Shown: one piece after another, positions 1 to 9,800 of the stretch
How the letters are laid out: every line of letters starts with the position of its first letter
How positions within the stretch are numbered: position 1 is the first letter of the stretch
Source: Gonium pectorale
Taxonomy: Eukaryota; Chlorophyta; Chlorophyceae; Chlamydomonadales; Volvocaceae
Assembly (NCBI GenBank): GCA_001584585.1
Contig: LSYV01000003.1
Coordinates: 2,822,519-2,861,704, forward strand
Reading direction: 5' to 3'
DNA length: 39,186 bases
Notes under the pieces: model-generated
The model's database searches: none
Told to the model about the DNA's origin: nothing
The model's input: only the letters and a program-made list of their open reading frames with translations
Translations under genes and position numbers: made by a program

Positions 1-42
1 CGCCCCCCCTCCCTCGGGGCCCCCACATGCACACACACGCAC

Positions 43-1549
43 CTGCAGCCCGGCACGTTCATGACCCCCTGGTGCTGCGCCCCCAGGGTCACCAGCGTGC
101 GCATGCGGGGCCCTGTGTGCTGGCAGCGCTGGGCCACAGCCTGCGTGCAGCGGGGGGGGGGCGGGGCGAGGAGGTGTTGCAGGGTAAAAACGAGAAACCT
201 GCACAGAAAGAGGGAGCCTGCAGGGTAAGGCAAGGGGAGGCAATAGAAGGCAAGGAAAGGCAAGGGAAGGGCGGAGGCGAGGTGTGTTGATTTAGCGCCG
301 GCCGTCGCTCGCTGTGCCTCGCAGATCGCCCGGCGGCCCGAAGCGGGCCAGAGAGGGTATTCGCTTCGGCCCAGCGGGTTGCCTCTCCCCACCTCTGAGG
401 AAGGGCTGAGAGGACACCGATACAGACCCGGCGGCCATGCGTGGAGGCTCTCTACTGCCGCCCAGAGCAGCACCCCGCCTGCCGCCTCACCTGTGCACTC
501 CCCCCCCCCTCGTGCTGACCCGCCACCTCCGCCCGCCCGAGATAAGGTCACGTCAGTGGCACGCCGCGTGCCCCTCGCCGCGACCCACCACCCAAGCACC
601 CAGCAGCCTCCCGCCCGCCAACTTATAAACCAACACGTCCGCCCCTCCCCCCCCCCGCCCCACCCTGAGGAACTGGCCGCCCTGGGAGAAGCCGACTGCG
701 TTGTAGCCGCCTCTCAGCTCCGTCATGTTGCGGAGCTGGGAGCAAACGCGCGCCACCTGGGTGGGGCGGCAGAGGGGTGGATGGGTGGACGGGGCGCACG
801 CGGCAAGCCCCAACGCTTCACAGGGACAAGAGCAATGAGTAGCCCGGGCAAGGCGACGCCGCGACAAGAGGTATGAGGCAAGGGCCGCCGCAGCGGCGTG
901 CATGGGCCGATGGAGCGCATGAGGCGGCATGCGGGATCGGGCGGTTAGCGGTTGATTTTGGGCCGGTGGCCAGGAGGGTTCCACACCTGGTCATTGACGT
1001 CGCCCCAGAATCCGCTGAGGGTGTCCCCCATCTCGCCCTCGCCCGTGGCGACGCTGTGCACGAACACGCCTGGGAGAGTGGGCGCGGGGTCGGTCGGCAG
1101 GCAGCAGGGAGTAGCAACGACCGTTTGCACAAGTTTTCGTGCCGCATGCACATACTGGTAAAGAGTTAAAAGAGCAAAGAGCAAAGAGCAAAGAGCAAAA
1201 GAACCTTTCGAGCCGGCGAACGCCCCGAGCCCATTGCTCACCGAGTCTCTCTCGGATCAGCTTTGCAACCGCTCCTATGCTGTAGGGCGAGCAGCATGAG
1301 TCACCTGGTAAGAAGCACACGAGTCAGGGTGTCGGCGTTTCCGTCGCGTTTCCGGCGTGGCTCCCATGACATGTGGGTGCGGTTTGTTGCGCCGCGCTCA
1401 CCCATGCCATGCCACAGTACCACAGGAAGGCCCCCGGAGGATGTTGCTCCGCCCTGAGAGACCGGGGTGAGGCGGGCCGCGAGGCCGAGCTGCTGCCCGA
1501 GGCAGCATAGCAACAAGATTGTCGCTAACCTTCCTTCCATAGCTGGCAT
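43..1549 (-). CDS. PPT1: palmitoyl-protein thioesterase, PPT1-like (3' part missing, runs off left edge)
   Basis: Lysosomal/vacuolar-type alpha/beta hydrolase that removes thioester-linked palmitate from cysteines of proteins. Five exons are visible on the minus strand: 1549-1402, 1304-1242, 1069-987, 756-664 and 140-43, with all phases consistent, giving 161 residues. A hydrophobic signal peptide (residues about 7-25) is followed by LWHGMG joined across intron 1 to DSCC, the family hallmark WHGMGDSCC. Later come GVFVHS, a VNDQV-type segment and the nucleophile elbow GFSQGG with catalytic Ser at residue 122, then VAQRC and TLGAQHQGV, all typical of PPT1. The catalytic Asp and His lie beyond position 1. 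A second in-frame Met (1540) three codons later could be the start. The last visible exon ends in phase 2 at a GTGCGTG donor, so at least one more exon lies outside. Function is inferred from family membership. Confidence 0.93.
1168..1200. repeat. short tandem repeat, about 7-bp AGAGCAA units, in a PPT1 intron
   Basis: Four to five near-perfect copies of a purine-rich heptamer (AAAGAGC/AGAGCAA) lie in the intron between PPT1 exons 2 and 3. It is a simple intronic microsatellite with no visible coding role. Confidence 0.8.
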
Positions 1550-2676
1550 AGCGCGCCTTCTCTTGCAGTGTGAAACGGAAGCCGCGTGCTGGCTCAGCTT
1601 TGCGGGCCGTCGCAGTGTCAGTTGGTCCGGATCCGCGTGGATTCGCCACGCCAGCCACGCTGTACGGCAAGGCGCCTGTTCCTTAAGCCCAGCCGACGGG
1701 TGGCCAAGGCCTGGTGTTATGGCCCCTCCCATCGTCAATCCGGCGCAGGCGCCTCAGCCTACAGTAGCGTACAGTTACTGGCTCCGACCTGCCACGCCTG
1801 TGAGGGCCTGCCCCCTGCCGCCCTGCTGGCGGCTGTTCCGCCTGCGCCCGCTGCCCGGTCACGGCTCTCTAGGCACACAACATCATGCGCTGAGCCCGCG
1901 ACCCCCTGCTCGCTCGAGCGGCCGAGTGCCGGCTGGCGGCGCTGTGCTGGGGGTTGGGAGAGTGGGACAAGAAGCGACACGCACAGAAGGAATTGTTGAC
2001 GTTGACGAGGCAGTTTGGCACACTCGGCCTCCCTGCTGGCTGACAGCTGTACCCTGCGCTGGCATATAGAAGCGAGGCGTTGCAGTACCGATCGCACCGG
2101 AAGCCATGCAAACTGTGCAGTACGGAACACCCACACATCCAGGATGCCTTCCCTAGCTAAATCTTCTACATGTTTTCTGCACTCCGTCACGCATACGTAA
2201 CACACACATCCAGTGTGACTCGCGCAGTGCCGCATGAGGATCGGATAGCGCCCCCGCTCGCGCGCTCAGTACGGTACGCGGCACGTCCCGGTGGGTGGGG
2301 CAGCCCATGCGGCTCAGGTCAACCACACGAGTACCGCAGGGCATCACCTGGCCCGTACCCGTACCCGTACATGCGTACGAGCTGTTGTACACCGTGTGCA
2401 GGAATGCACGGCAAAGTCACGCGCGGGTGTGCTTGACTGCTGCTCAAGCCCCACCCCAACTCCCATGCTCATCGACTCCCAGCATTCAATAGAGACTTTG
2501 ACACTTAGCCCCAACACTCCAACAGACCCATCGACACGCACCAAGGGCGTAACCAACGGCGGCGAAAGCCGCGGCACCGCCAGCCGCCACTCAGCACGCC
2601 CAGGAACAGGCGTCGCCACTGCTTTGCGAGCCGGCGCCCGCGATTGGCGGTACACCCGTTCCGCCAGCCCGGTCGA

Positions 2677-2681
2677 TTACA
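2677..2681 (-). terminator. possible poly(A) signal TGTAA for the SdiA-regulated-like gene
   Basis: The minus strand reads TGTAA 142 nt downstream of the stop codon at 2823. TGTAA is the usual volvocine polyadenylation signal. A pentamer also occurs by chance, so this is only suggestive. Confidence 0.35.
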
Positions 2682-2714
2682 AGCACCCTCTGCCCTCGTA
2701 ACCACGCTGCGGGG

Positions 2715-2782
2715 CGTCGGCACCCCACAGCCCTCGCTGCCGTGACCCCGTCGGCACCCCACAGCCCTCGCTGCCGTGACCG
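2715..2782. repeat. 34-bp direct tandem duplication beside the propeller gene stop codon
   Basis: Two head-to-tail copies with a period of 34 bp begin with CGTCGGCACCCCACAGCC and differ only at the ends. They lie 41 nt beyond the stop codon of the SdiA-regulated-like gene, so within its presumed 3' UTR. Confidence 0.9.
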
Positions 2783-2822
2783 CGGGCGGCGCAGTGCGAA
2801 CGCACCCTCATGGGCGCCCTCA

Positions 2823-5576
2823 TCAGCAGCCGCTGGACGAGTAAAGGCTGAATGCGTTGGGCTCGCTGGCGACTGCCATCCAGCGGCCGTCGGCGCTGAC
2901 CGCCAGGCCCTGCGCGGCACGCCAGGGGGCGGGCGGGCGCGACGGGTTGAGACGGCTATCATGACCCTTTTTTTTTACCCCACCCCGCTATTCGCACTCC
3001 GTCCATGGCCCCTCCGGCTTTGACGGGCGTGTAGCCGGTAAGCCTGTAGCCTGCTGGTTACACCGCCCATCCCTCCTACCCCGGAGACACCGTGCCCCAC
3101 AGGGCCGCACGTTATGCCATTGGTGCCGGTATGCTCACCATCGCATGCAAAGCCAGGTCAGCCCAGCCGACAGTGCTCCCGAACGCAAGCACCCTAGGCA
3201 AGGCCGCTCTCTCTCCCCCCTTCCGGAATACGCAGCCCACTAAGGTACGCCCCGGTACCCAGCCTGGGATCGCCCGCCCACCTCGGGTCGGGGCAGTCCC
3301 TTGAGCTTGAGGGACGACAGCACCTTGCCCTGCAGGTCCACCCGCAGGATGCGCTTGCTGCCCTGGCGGGTCAGGCGAGGGGGGAGTGGCAGGGGCGCGG
3401 GGAGGTGGGGGCACGGGGCGCCACGACCCTACGACCCGTTGCGCTGGTCTGTGCATATGACTGTACGGAGGAGAGGCGCGGAAAAGCGGTCACACGGGCA
3501 GGCCCAGGGCACCCACCCACCCACCCTGGTGCAGCACGGGCGTGGCCCGCTGTGGCGCAGTTCAGGTGTCCGATGCGTGGGGATGACGGGAGCCTTCAGA
3601 GCCGATCTGTCACACACAGTTTCTTTTCAACACAGAGTCGGAGCGCGGTCTGCACACATGTGGCGACGGGGCATGCCCCGGTGTGCCCCTTGGTGCACTT
3701 CCGAAACCCTGCGGCACCCCACGCCCGCCCGCGCCTGAGTTGCCAACCCGGCCGCCCCGACACACCTGTGACAGGATGAGCAGCGACTCGCAGGCCGGCC
3801 CCCAGCAGCTCAGCTCCGAAAAATCCTTGAGGCCCAGCCCCGTGCCGTTAAAGAGCAACTGGACGGGTGGTTGCGGGGGAGTGTAGGGCTTTCACATGGC
3901 TAGGACAGGCCAACGGCCCCGGGCAGAATGCTGTCCGCAACGTGCCGGCCATGCTGCTTCATGTCCCATTCAGCCGCTCTCACTAATCCACGCCAGAGTC
4001 CCGCTGCCATGCGTGCGAGCTGATGGGAGGTGGCGGACAGCGCGACGAGAGGCGGCGCCGTTTGGGGGTCCCGGCTCCCGGGGTGTGACATTCACTGAAT
4101 CCCAGTCCATCCCTGAACCAACACCCGATGCAATCGGAGAGGATTACGTGGTACCTGGTACGCGCCGTCGGGTGCTACTCGGTACACCGCCTGTGGGTAG
4201 TCCTCCTGCCGCCGTATCGGTCACAGGGTAAGCCGAAAGGTAAGCGGCTTGGTAGCACCGAGGGTTGGATCGCACATCCAAGGCCCATAAATGGCACAAT
4301 ACGTTGGGTCCCACTAATGTGGCGGCGGCATGCGACAGACGGCTGGTGCCGCTGGTGGCTCTAGCCCAGGGATCATCTGCCGCCTCCCCCCCTCCGCGCA
4401 TGCATACCGGTAGGGTATGTCCGCACCTGGGCCACGTAGAACCATGGGCCGGAAGGGTCGTACGCGAGGCCCTCAAAGCCCTTGTTAACCTGCCGTACCA
4501 CGCCCCTGGCCAAGCTGTTGATGAGCACCTGCGTGTATGGCAGGCGGGCACACGGCACACGTACCGCATGGGAGTGATGCGAAACACACCCTGGCTGCGG
4601 TAGCTCCGAGGACGCTGCGACGGCCGTCGAAGCCAGCTTAACGCGCGCGGCGACGCAGGAACAGCACTGAGTCACCAGAGAGGCCAGCGAGCGGAGAGGC
4701 CAGCGAGCGGAGTCATTCCACGGCTCCGCTGGACTCACAGTGCTGGCGACGCGGCTCACAAGAGGTGGAGCGGGCGGCACCGATACCCGGACGATGTACC
4801 GCGTCTCCTCCGACACCGCCAGCTGCCCAGGGCCCGTCCATGCGATGGCTACGGCTCAGGCAACGGAAGCGTGGGGACTGGGAAGGTGCTCCTCGGGCTA
4901 AAGGGAGGGCCGAAGCGCCAGCGTTTCGCGGCAGGGCCGAAGCGCTAGCATTTGCAGGCGTACGGCAACACCTCTGCGGTCATGCACATCCGACATCCTC
5001 TGGAGCTGGGTCCTACACCGGCATCACTTTCGCGCTTACGCTCGTCATATGCGTCGTTTCATTTCAGCACATCCGACAGATGCGGGCGGTGGGACTCGCC
5101 GACGCCGTGCCCCTCGCTCCCCCGTATCCTACGCACCCTCCGGGTCCTCCACCCCGGGCAGCTCGACCACCTGCAGCAGCTGCGAGAAGTCCTGACTGTA
5201 GCGCAGCGCCGCCAGAGGCTGGTTGCTGACCTGCAACGCACGGTCAGCACCCAATGCGGCGCCAGTGAGCCCGTGCACGAGTGCTGCCCGCGTACTCTTG
5301 GCTTGCATGCGGGGAGCAAGGCTGGTTGCAGCTCAGGAGGGGAGCCTCGGCCGCACGCACCAGCCACCATCCTCCCGAGGGGTCAGCGGTGAGGCCGGAC
5401 GCGTCGTTGCGCACGCCCAGCAAGGGCTGGTTGCTTATGCACAGCCGAAACGCGTCCAGGCTGTCGGGCCAACGCGGGGCAGCACGAGGCACCGCCGCTG
5501 CCTGGCTGGTGGCCGGTAGAGCCGCTGCTGCAGCGCCGCTGAGCAGCAGGACGAGCAGACCTGACGGAATCTTCAT
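2823..5576 (-). CDS. secreted SdiA-regulated / phytase-like beta-propeller protein
   Basis: Eight-exon model, 272 aa: 5576-5361, 5230-5137, 4848-4739, 4528-4427, 4190-4155, 3858-3766, 3362-3282 and 2909-2823. It opens with a signal peptide (MKIPSGLLVLLLSG..., cleavage likely near residue 25). The rest has the repeating pattern of the SdiA-regulated/esterase-like-phytase propeller family: a NDASGLTADP strand, VEDPEAIAWTG, AVSEETRY, NKGFEGLAYDP, DFSELSCW...LLILSQ, KRILRVDLQGKVL and a closing EGLAVSADGRW...VASEPN. Length matches the family (about 250-280 aa). The start has an upstream GCC and begins the signal peptide. Exon 5 (36 nt) is a predicted micro-exon; exon 3 starts after a TAG acceptor chosen because it restores frame and the DPE-A-I-A-W motif. 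The substrate is unknown; secretion is inferred from the signal peptide. Confidence 0.82.
4679..4710. repeat. 16-bp tandem duplication in an intron
   Basis: AGAGGCCAGCGAGCGG is present twice head to tail just inside the intron after exon 3 of the SdiA-regulated-like gene. Confidence 0.9.
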
Positions 5577-5936
5577 GGCGAACGTCCAAAGAGCACAAAT
5601 GCGTGAAGCGTGCAGGATGCTCTTGGGATGCCTTGTCGCCTGAGAAAGCTTCAGACGGCTGCCACGTCAGACAGGATCAAAGTACAATAGGGTCTGACAG
5701 GTGTCAATCGCCCTTGGTTTCAAAGTTGCTGTTGAGCTTTTGTCCACGCTTTGCGCCAATGGCGTGTGGCAGGCATGATCATTGCTGCTGCAGATGGCTT
5801 GCTTGCTACGGTCCGTACTGGCTGGTCCGGCACTGTGGTATACGGTGATACGGCATGGTCTGAGGCCGACCCGCGGGTCGCATCAAGATTGCTTAATTGC
5901 TGGGCTTCGTGCAACGTGCGCTAATGCGTGTGTAAA

Positions 5937-5957
5937 TTACATTCAATCCTGATTACA
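5937..5957 (-). terminator. possible poly(A) signals (two TGTAA motifs) for the A2M-like gene
   Basis: Two minus-strand TGTAA pentamers, at 5937-5941 and 5953-5957, lie about 0.87-0.89 kb downstream of the A2M-like stop codon. Long 3' UTRs are usual in volvocine algae, so the distance is acceptable, but no transcript evidence is available here. Confidence 0.3.
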
Positions 5958-6213
5958 ATGCAAGGCGCGAGTTACTGCGTCAAATAGGTACAATACTTGC
6001 GTCCGCCAGTGCACACGTAAGAGCGCAAGGTCAAGGCAGGATGAAGCACACCATGCTCAGCGGGACCCAATGCTTAACAACCTCAGCGTTTCTTGGCTGG
6101 CGTACACGCTCATTGTGAAAAGGCAACAAGTACGGCCATAGCATAGCGTGGCAAAGATCACGAACAAACAACCATTGGCATAGGATCAATGTCAGGCATG
6201 CAGGATGGAGCTG

Positions 6214-6240
6214 TGTGTATCCACTGAGCGTGGATACACA
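6214..6240. repeat. perfect inverted repeat (11-bp arms, 5-nt loop)
   Basis: TGTGTATCCAC (6214-6224) is followed by a TGAGC loop and then its exact reverse complement (6230-6240). It lies in the spacer downstream of the A2M-like stop codon, so the minus-strand transcript would fold into a stable hairpin. It is not followed by a T-tract on either strand. Confidence 0.9.
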
Positions 6241-6825
6241 GCACCGCAAGTTCTGCCTTTGCGTTTGTCTTGAATGGAACAATCGATGGTCTTCAGCACC
6301 CCGATGAGCCCAGTCGCGTGCCATCCGAGCCACGGCACCTCGCCTCCTCCCGGCTCGCGGTGCAAAACTCCCGCCCATCGTGGGAAAAGAGAAAACGAGT
6401 AGCCAGAAATGCAAATCTACACACAGGTCGCCAATTATTCGGAAACCTTGCAAGGGAAAACGACATTCACATCGCCAAGACCTGTAAACATGCCAGCCAG
6501 TCCAGTCGCCCGCCAGAGCCACAATTCCCCCCTGCCCCGCCATGAGCCATGCCGCTAGGCCGCGCAATGGAAACGTTCAATGCTACCGCGTACTACCGTC
6601 GATGCGAATGCAGGGCAATGTCCACGTGGTCATGCATACGGCAAACATCTTCGCGAACCAAACGCGCATGCCGGGGAATGCGTATGTCATTCGCCTGCAG
6701 CGAACGTGTATATGTTCCTCGTCCCTCCCTGCCCTGCCGGCAGCAGAGGCCCGCCCGCCCGTGCTCGCGAGCACCGACCCGTGTCCGCAGCGCCTCGCCC
6801 AGCGGGGATGGCCCAAGTCCGGCCC

Positions 6826-9800
6826 TCACGCCACCGGCCGGCTGCAGTCGGAGCGCGTGTAGCCGGGGTCGCAACGGCACCTACCGGTCTTGAGGTTGCA
6901 CACGCCGTTGCCGTTGCAGTCAGCAGGGCAGGCATTGGGCGGCGGCGCCGCGGTCCCGTAGGTGGGCGCGGTGCAGTCCGCGCAGATGGTGACGCTCCCC
7001 GCCGCGGTGCTGCCCATGAGCTCGGGCTGCAGCTCCGCGAAGGCGCGTACGGGGGGTAGTACGAAGGTGCCAGCGGTGGCGGCCACGGCGCGGATGGTGA
7101 CGGTCGAGGTGCCGGCGGACAGGCCGGCGTAGGAGAAGGTGACGCGTGAGGGGCGGGTCTCCTGCGCAAAGGAGGGTACGGGGTCGCGGGGCGGCACTGA
7201 TAGTAAATGCACGGCCACAGTCGAATATCCAAATGACAGAAGGGGTGCGGACACGCAGAGCTCGTGCCACTCCGTCAGTGGCACATGGCCACAGTATTCC
7301 CATCGCATGTCAAGTCCCAGTGATGGCCGGGGAGACAGTCCAGACCGGTCGACCAACGCGCCGCAACATCCCGCCCCACGGTGCCCCTCCCACCTGCGAG
7401 GGGCACATGGGGTAATACCACCAGCGGTAGAAATAGCTCCAGGAGCTGTCGTCCACCCAGCTGGCGCCACAGCTCTTCTCAACGCCTGCCGCAATGTTGG
7501 GGTCCAGCGGCTCCAGGCCTCCCGGCATCATGACGTCCAGGGTGACCGCCCCCAAGTCGTCCGGGGTGGTCAGCTGCACGGTCAGCACCACGGAGGAGCC
7601 CAGCGGCACCGACTTGAGGCGCTGACCCACGGGTCGGCCGGTCAGCGGGTCCGCCATCTGCAGCGCCGCTTCCACGTACATGCCGCGGTAGATGGGGTAG
7701 CTAAGAAGGGCCGTGGGCACAAAGTGGAGGGACGCCGCCACAGAGACCTCGCCGCGGCCGGTCACCTGCAGCATGGTATCAGCGCCAGGGAGGTCAGCGC
7801 GCGAAGGGGGTCAGGCGCGAGGGATGTTACCGCCTATCAGTGAGCTCCGGCCCGTCCTAACTTCTCGAGACCCCGCCGGCCCTGCCTCAGCCGGCTTGTG
7901 CGCTCATGCCGGCGCGCCCCCGCAAGATGCATGCATCCCGCACCCGCTCGCGTCTCCACACGCCCACACTCGCACGCACCTCGAAACTGAGCTCCGAAGT
8001 CTGGCCGGCCGGCGCGGCCGGCACGTCCTCCCAGGCGGTCACGTTGGACACGGGGGCGGTGTTGCCGCCCGAGTGGAAGCCCGCCGTCAGCACCGTCAGC
8101 CCGTTGGCATCTGCCTCAAGGTCCACCTCCGGCTGGCTGCTGCCGCGAACCTGGTCGTACTCGGTCAGCGCCGCCACGGCCAGGGCGCGCTCAGTCCAGG
8201 AGGGCTGCCACGAGCCGGGCAGCCAGTACGCTCCCCAGCCGGTGCTGCTGCGCGCGGGGTTGGCGACGTAGGCGGCCAGCTTGGGGAGTAGCTGGTGCGT
8301 GGCGCCGGAGCGGAGGAGCAGCAGCAGGCAGAGCGCCTGCTCGGAGAGGGAGGCAGCGGAGGCGGAGCCTGCGGGCAAGGGGGGCACAGGAAGGAGGGAG
8401 GAGCGTGGGCGGTGGAGACCATTGAGGTCAGGGCAGAACAAGGTCTGGCCAGCCGCAGGATAGGCAAGCTCAGAGGTGCATACAGATGTGATCAGCCACA
8501 TGCGGCAGGGCAGGGGTGCAGGGGGAGCATTGGCACCAGGAGTGGCGCTCGCTCTGTGTGCCGCAGCCACCGAACGCGTAGACATACGAGCAATCAAGGC
8601 ATTCGAGCTCACCTGGCGCCACCGCGACATAGGCGGTGCGGCCCTGCGTCCTCAGCGCCGAGGTGATCTCGTTGAGGGTGGTGGAGAGCAGCTTGGGGTC
8701 GGGGTTGCTGCCGCCCATGGACTGGAGCAGCAGGCAGAGGACCGCCTTGGTCTGCGGGGTCGGGCAGTTTAAGGAGCAGGTACGATAAGAACGGGGTGGC
8801 GGGGTCCCGGAAGGGGGGAGCCGTGCAAGGCGTTCATACTGACCGCAGACAGCCCAGACACAAGACACAGGGTATTAGAACTTTGTGCTCTCGCTGCTTG
8901 CTTTGAGGCTGACACCCGGAGCCGCGCGACAAGCAGATGCAAGAACCGTCGGCACCGTCGGCAGGAGCCAGTCTCTACCGTTAGATGCAACTGACCTCCC
9001 CCTTTTCGCCACGCCCCTCCGCCTTTCCAGACCCCACCGCCCCCGCACCTCCATGCCCATTTCCTTGGTGGCGCCCAGCAGCGCGTCCAGCGACAGGTCT
9101 TGCCTGATCTGGTTGTCGACGTTTTGGGGTTCCCAGCTCGCGCCGAGCACAAGCCTGCAGCGGGAGCGAGAGTGCGGCGCAGCTGAAGCGAAAAGAGGCA
9201 GCACCGCCACGAGCACCACAGGACCGGTGGCCCGGCGGCAGGGGCTCACCACGAGGGGCAGCATGTGGGACACAGGCGACAGGCGTAGGCTGCAGGGGCG
9301 GAGGGGCGGCACCGAGCAGCCCCCCTTCCCGGGCAGCCCTTGCTACCCCGCCATCCACACCCAGCCCACGTCACGCGCATCCCCGACGCACCTGGCCCAC
9401 GCGAGCGAGTGCCAGTCGCTGTACGGGTACCTGCCGCCCAAGGAGGAGCGGGCCTCAATCGCGTCGTACACGAGCTGCCGCTCCACCGCCGAGCGCCAGC
9501 CGGGCAGCAGGTCGGAGCTGACCTTCTTCCAGCCCTCGGAGAAGGCCGACAGCGCGGGCGGCAGCGAGCCCATGGCCTTGCCGTGCTGGGCTGCCAGGAA
9601 CATCGCCCACGTGTTGAGGCTGACATCAACCCTGATCGGGGTTTTGCGTGGGTGGGTGGGTGGGTCAGGAAGTGGTCTGGGGTTCAATGTGTGATACATA
9701 GGCACAGCGCGCCAGCATGCAGGCGGGGAAAGTCCTCGGGCATTAAGAGAGCAAGATTCGTGGACAGGCGGGTGCACGATTCGTGGCAGCGAGTAGCAGG

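Larger units (their letters stand above)
1550..2822. other. spacer: PPT1 upstream region and 3' flank of the propeller gene
   Basis: Both neighbours are on the minus strand, so this stretch should hold the PPT1 promoter and 5' UTR near 1550 and the 3' UTR of the SdiA-regulated-like gene near 2822. It contains a 34-bp tandem duplication (2715-2782) and a possible poly(A) signal (2677-2681). The open frames seen here (up to about 200 codons) resemble no family I recognise and are probably chance frames in GC-rich DNA. Confidence 0.6.
5577..6825. other. spacer: propeller gene promoter and A2M-like gene 3' flank
   Basis: The stretch is of visibly lower GC than the genes around it. It should hold the 5' region of the SdiA-regulated-like gene near 5577 and the 3' UTR of the A2M-like gene near 6825. 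TGTAA motifs on the minus strand at 5937-5941 and 5953-5957 and a perfect 11-bp hairpin at 6214-6240 lie within it. The 178-codon minus-strand frame (6031-6567) has no recognisable domain and no convincing splice partners. Confidence 0.55.
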
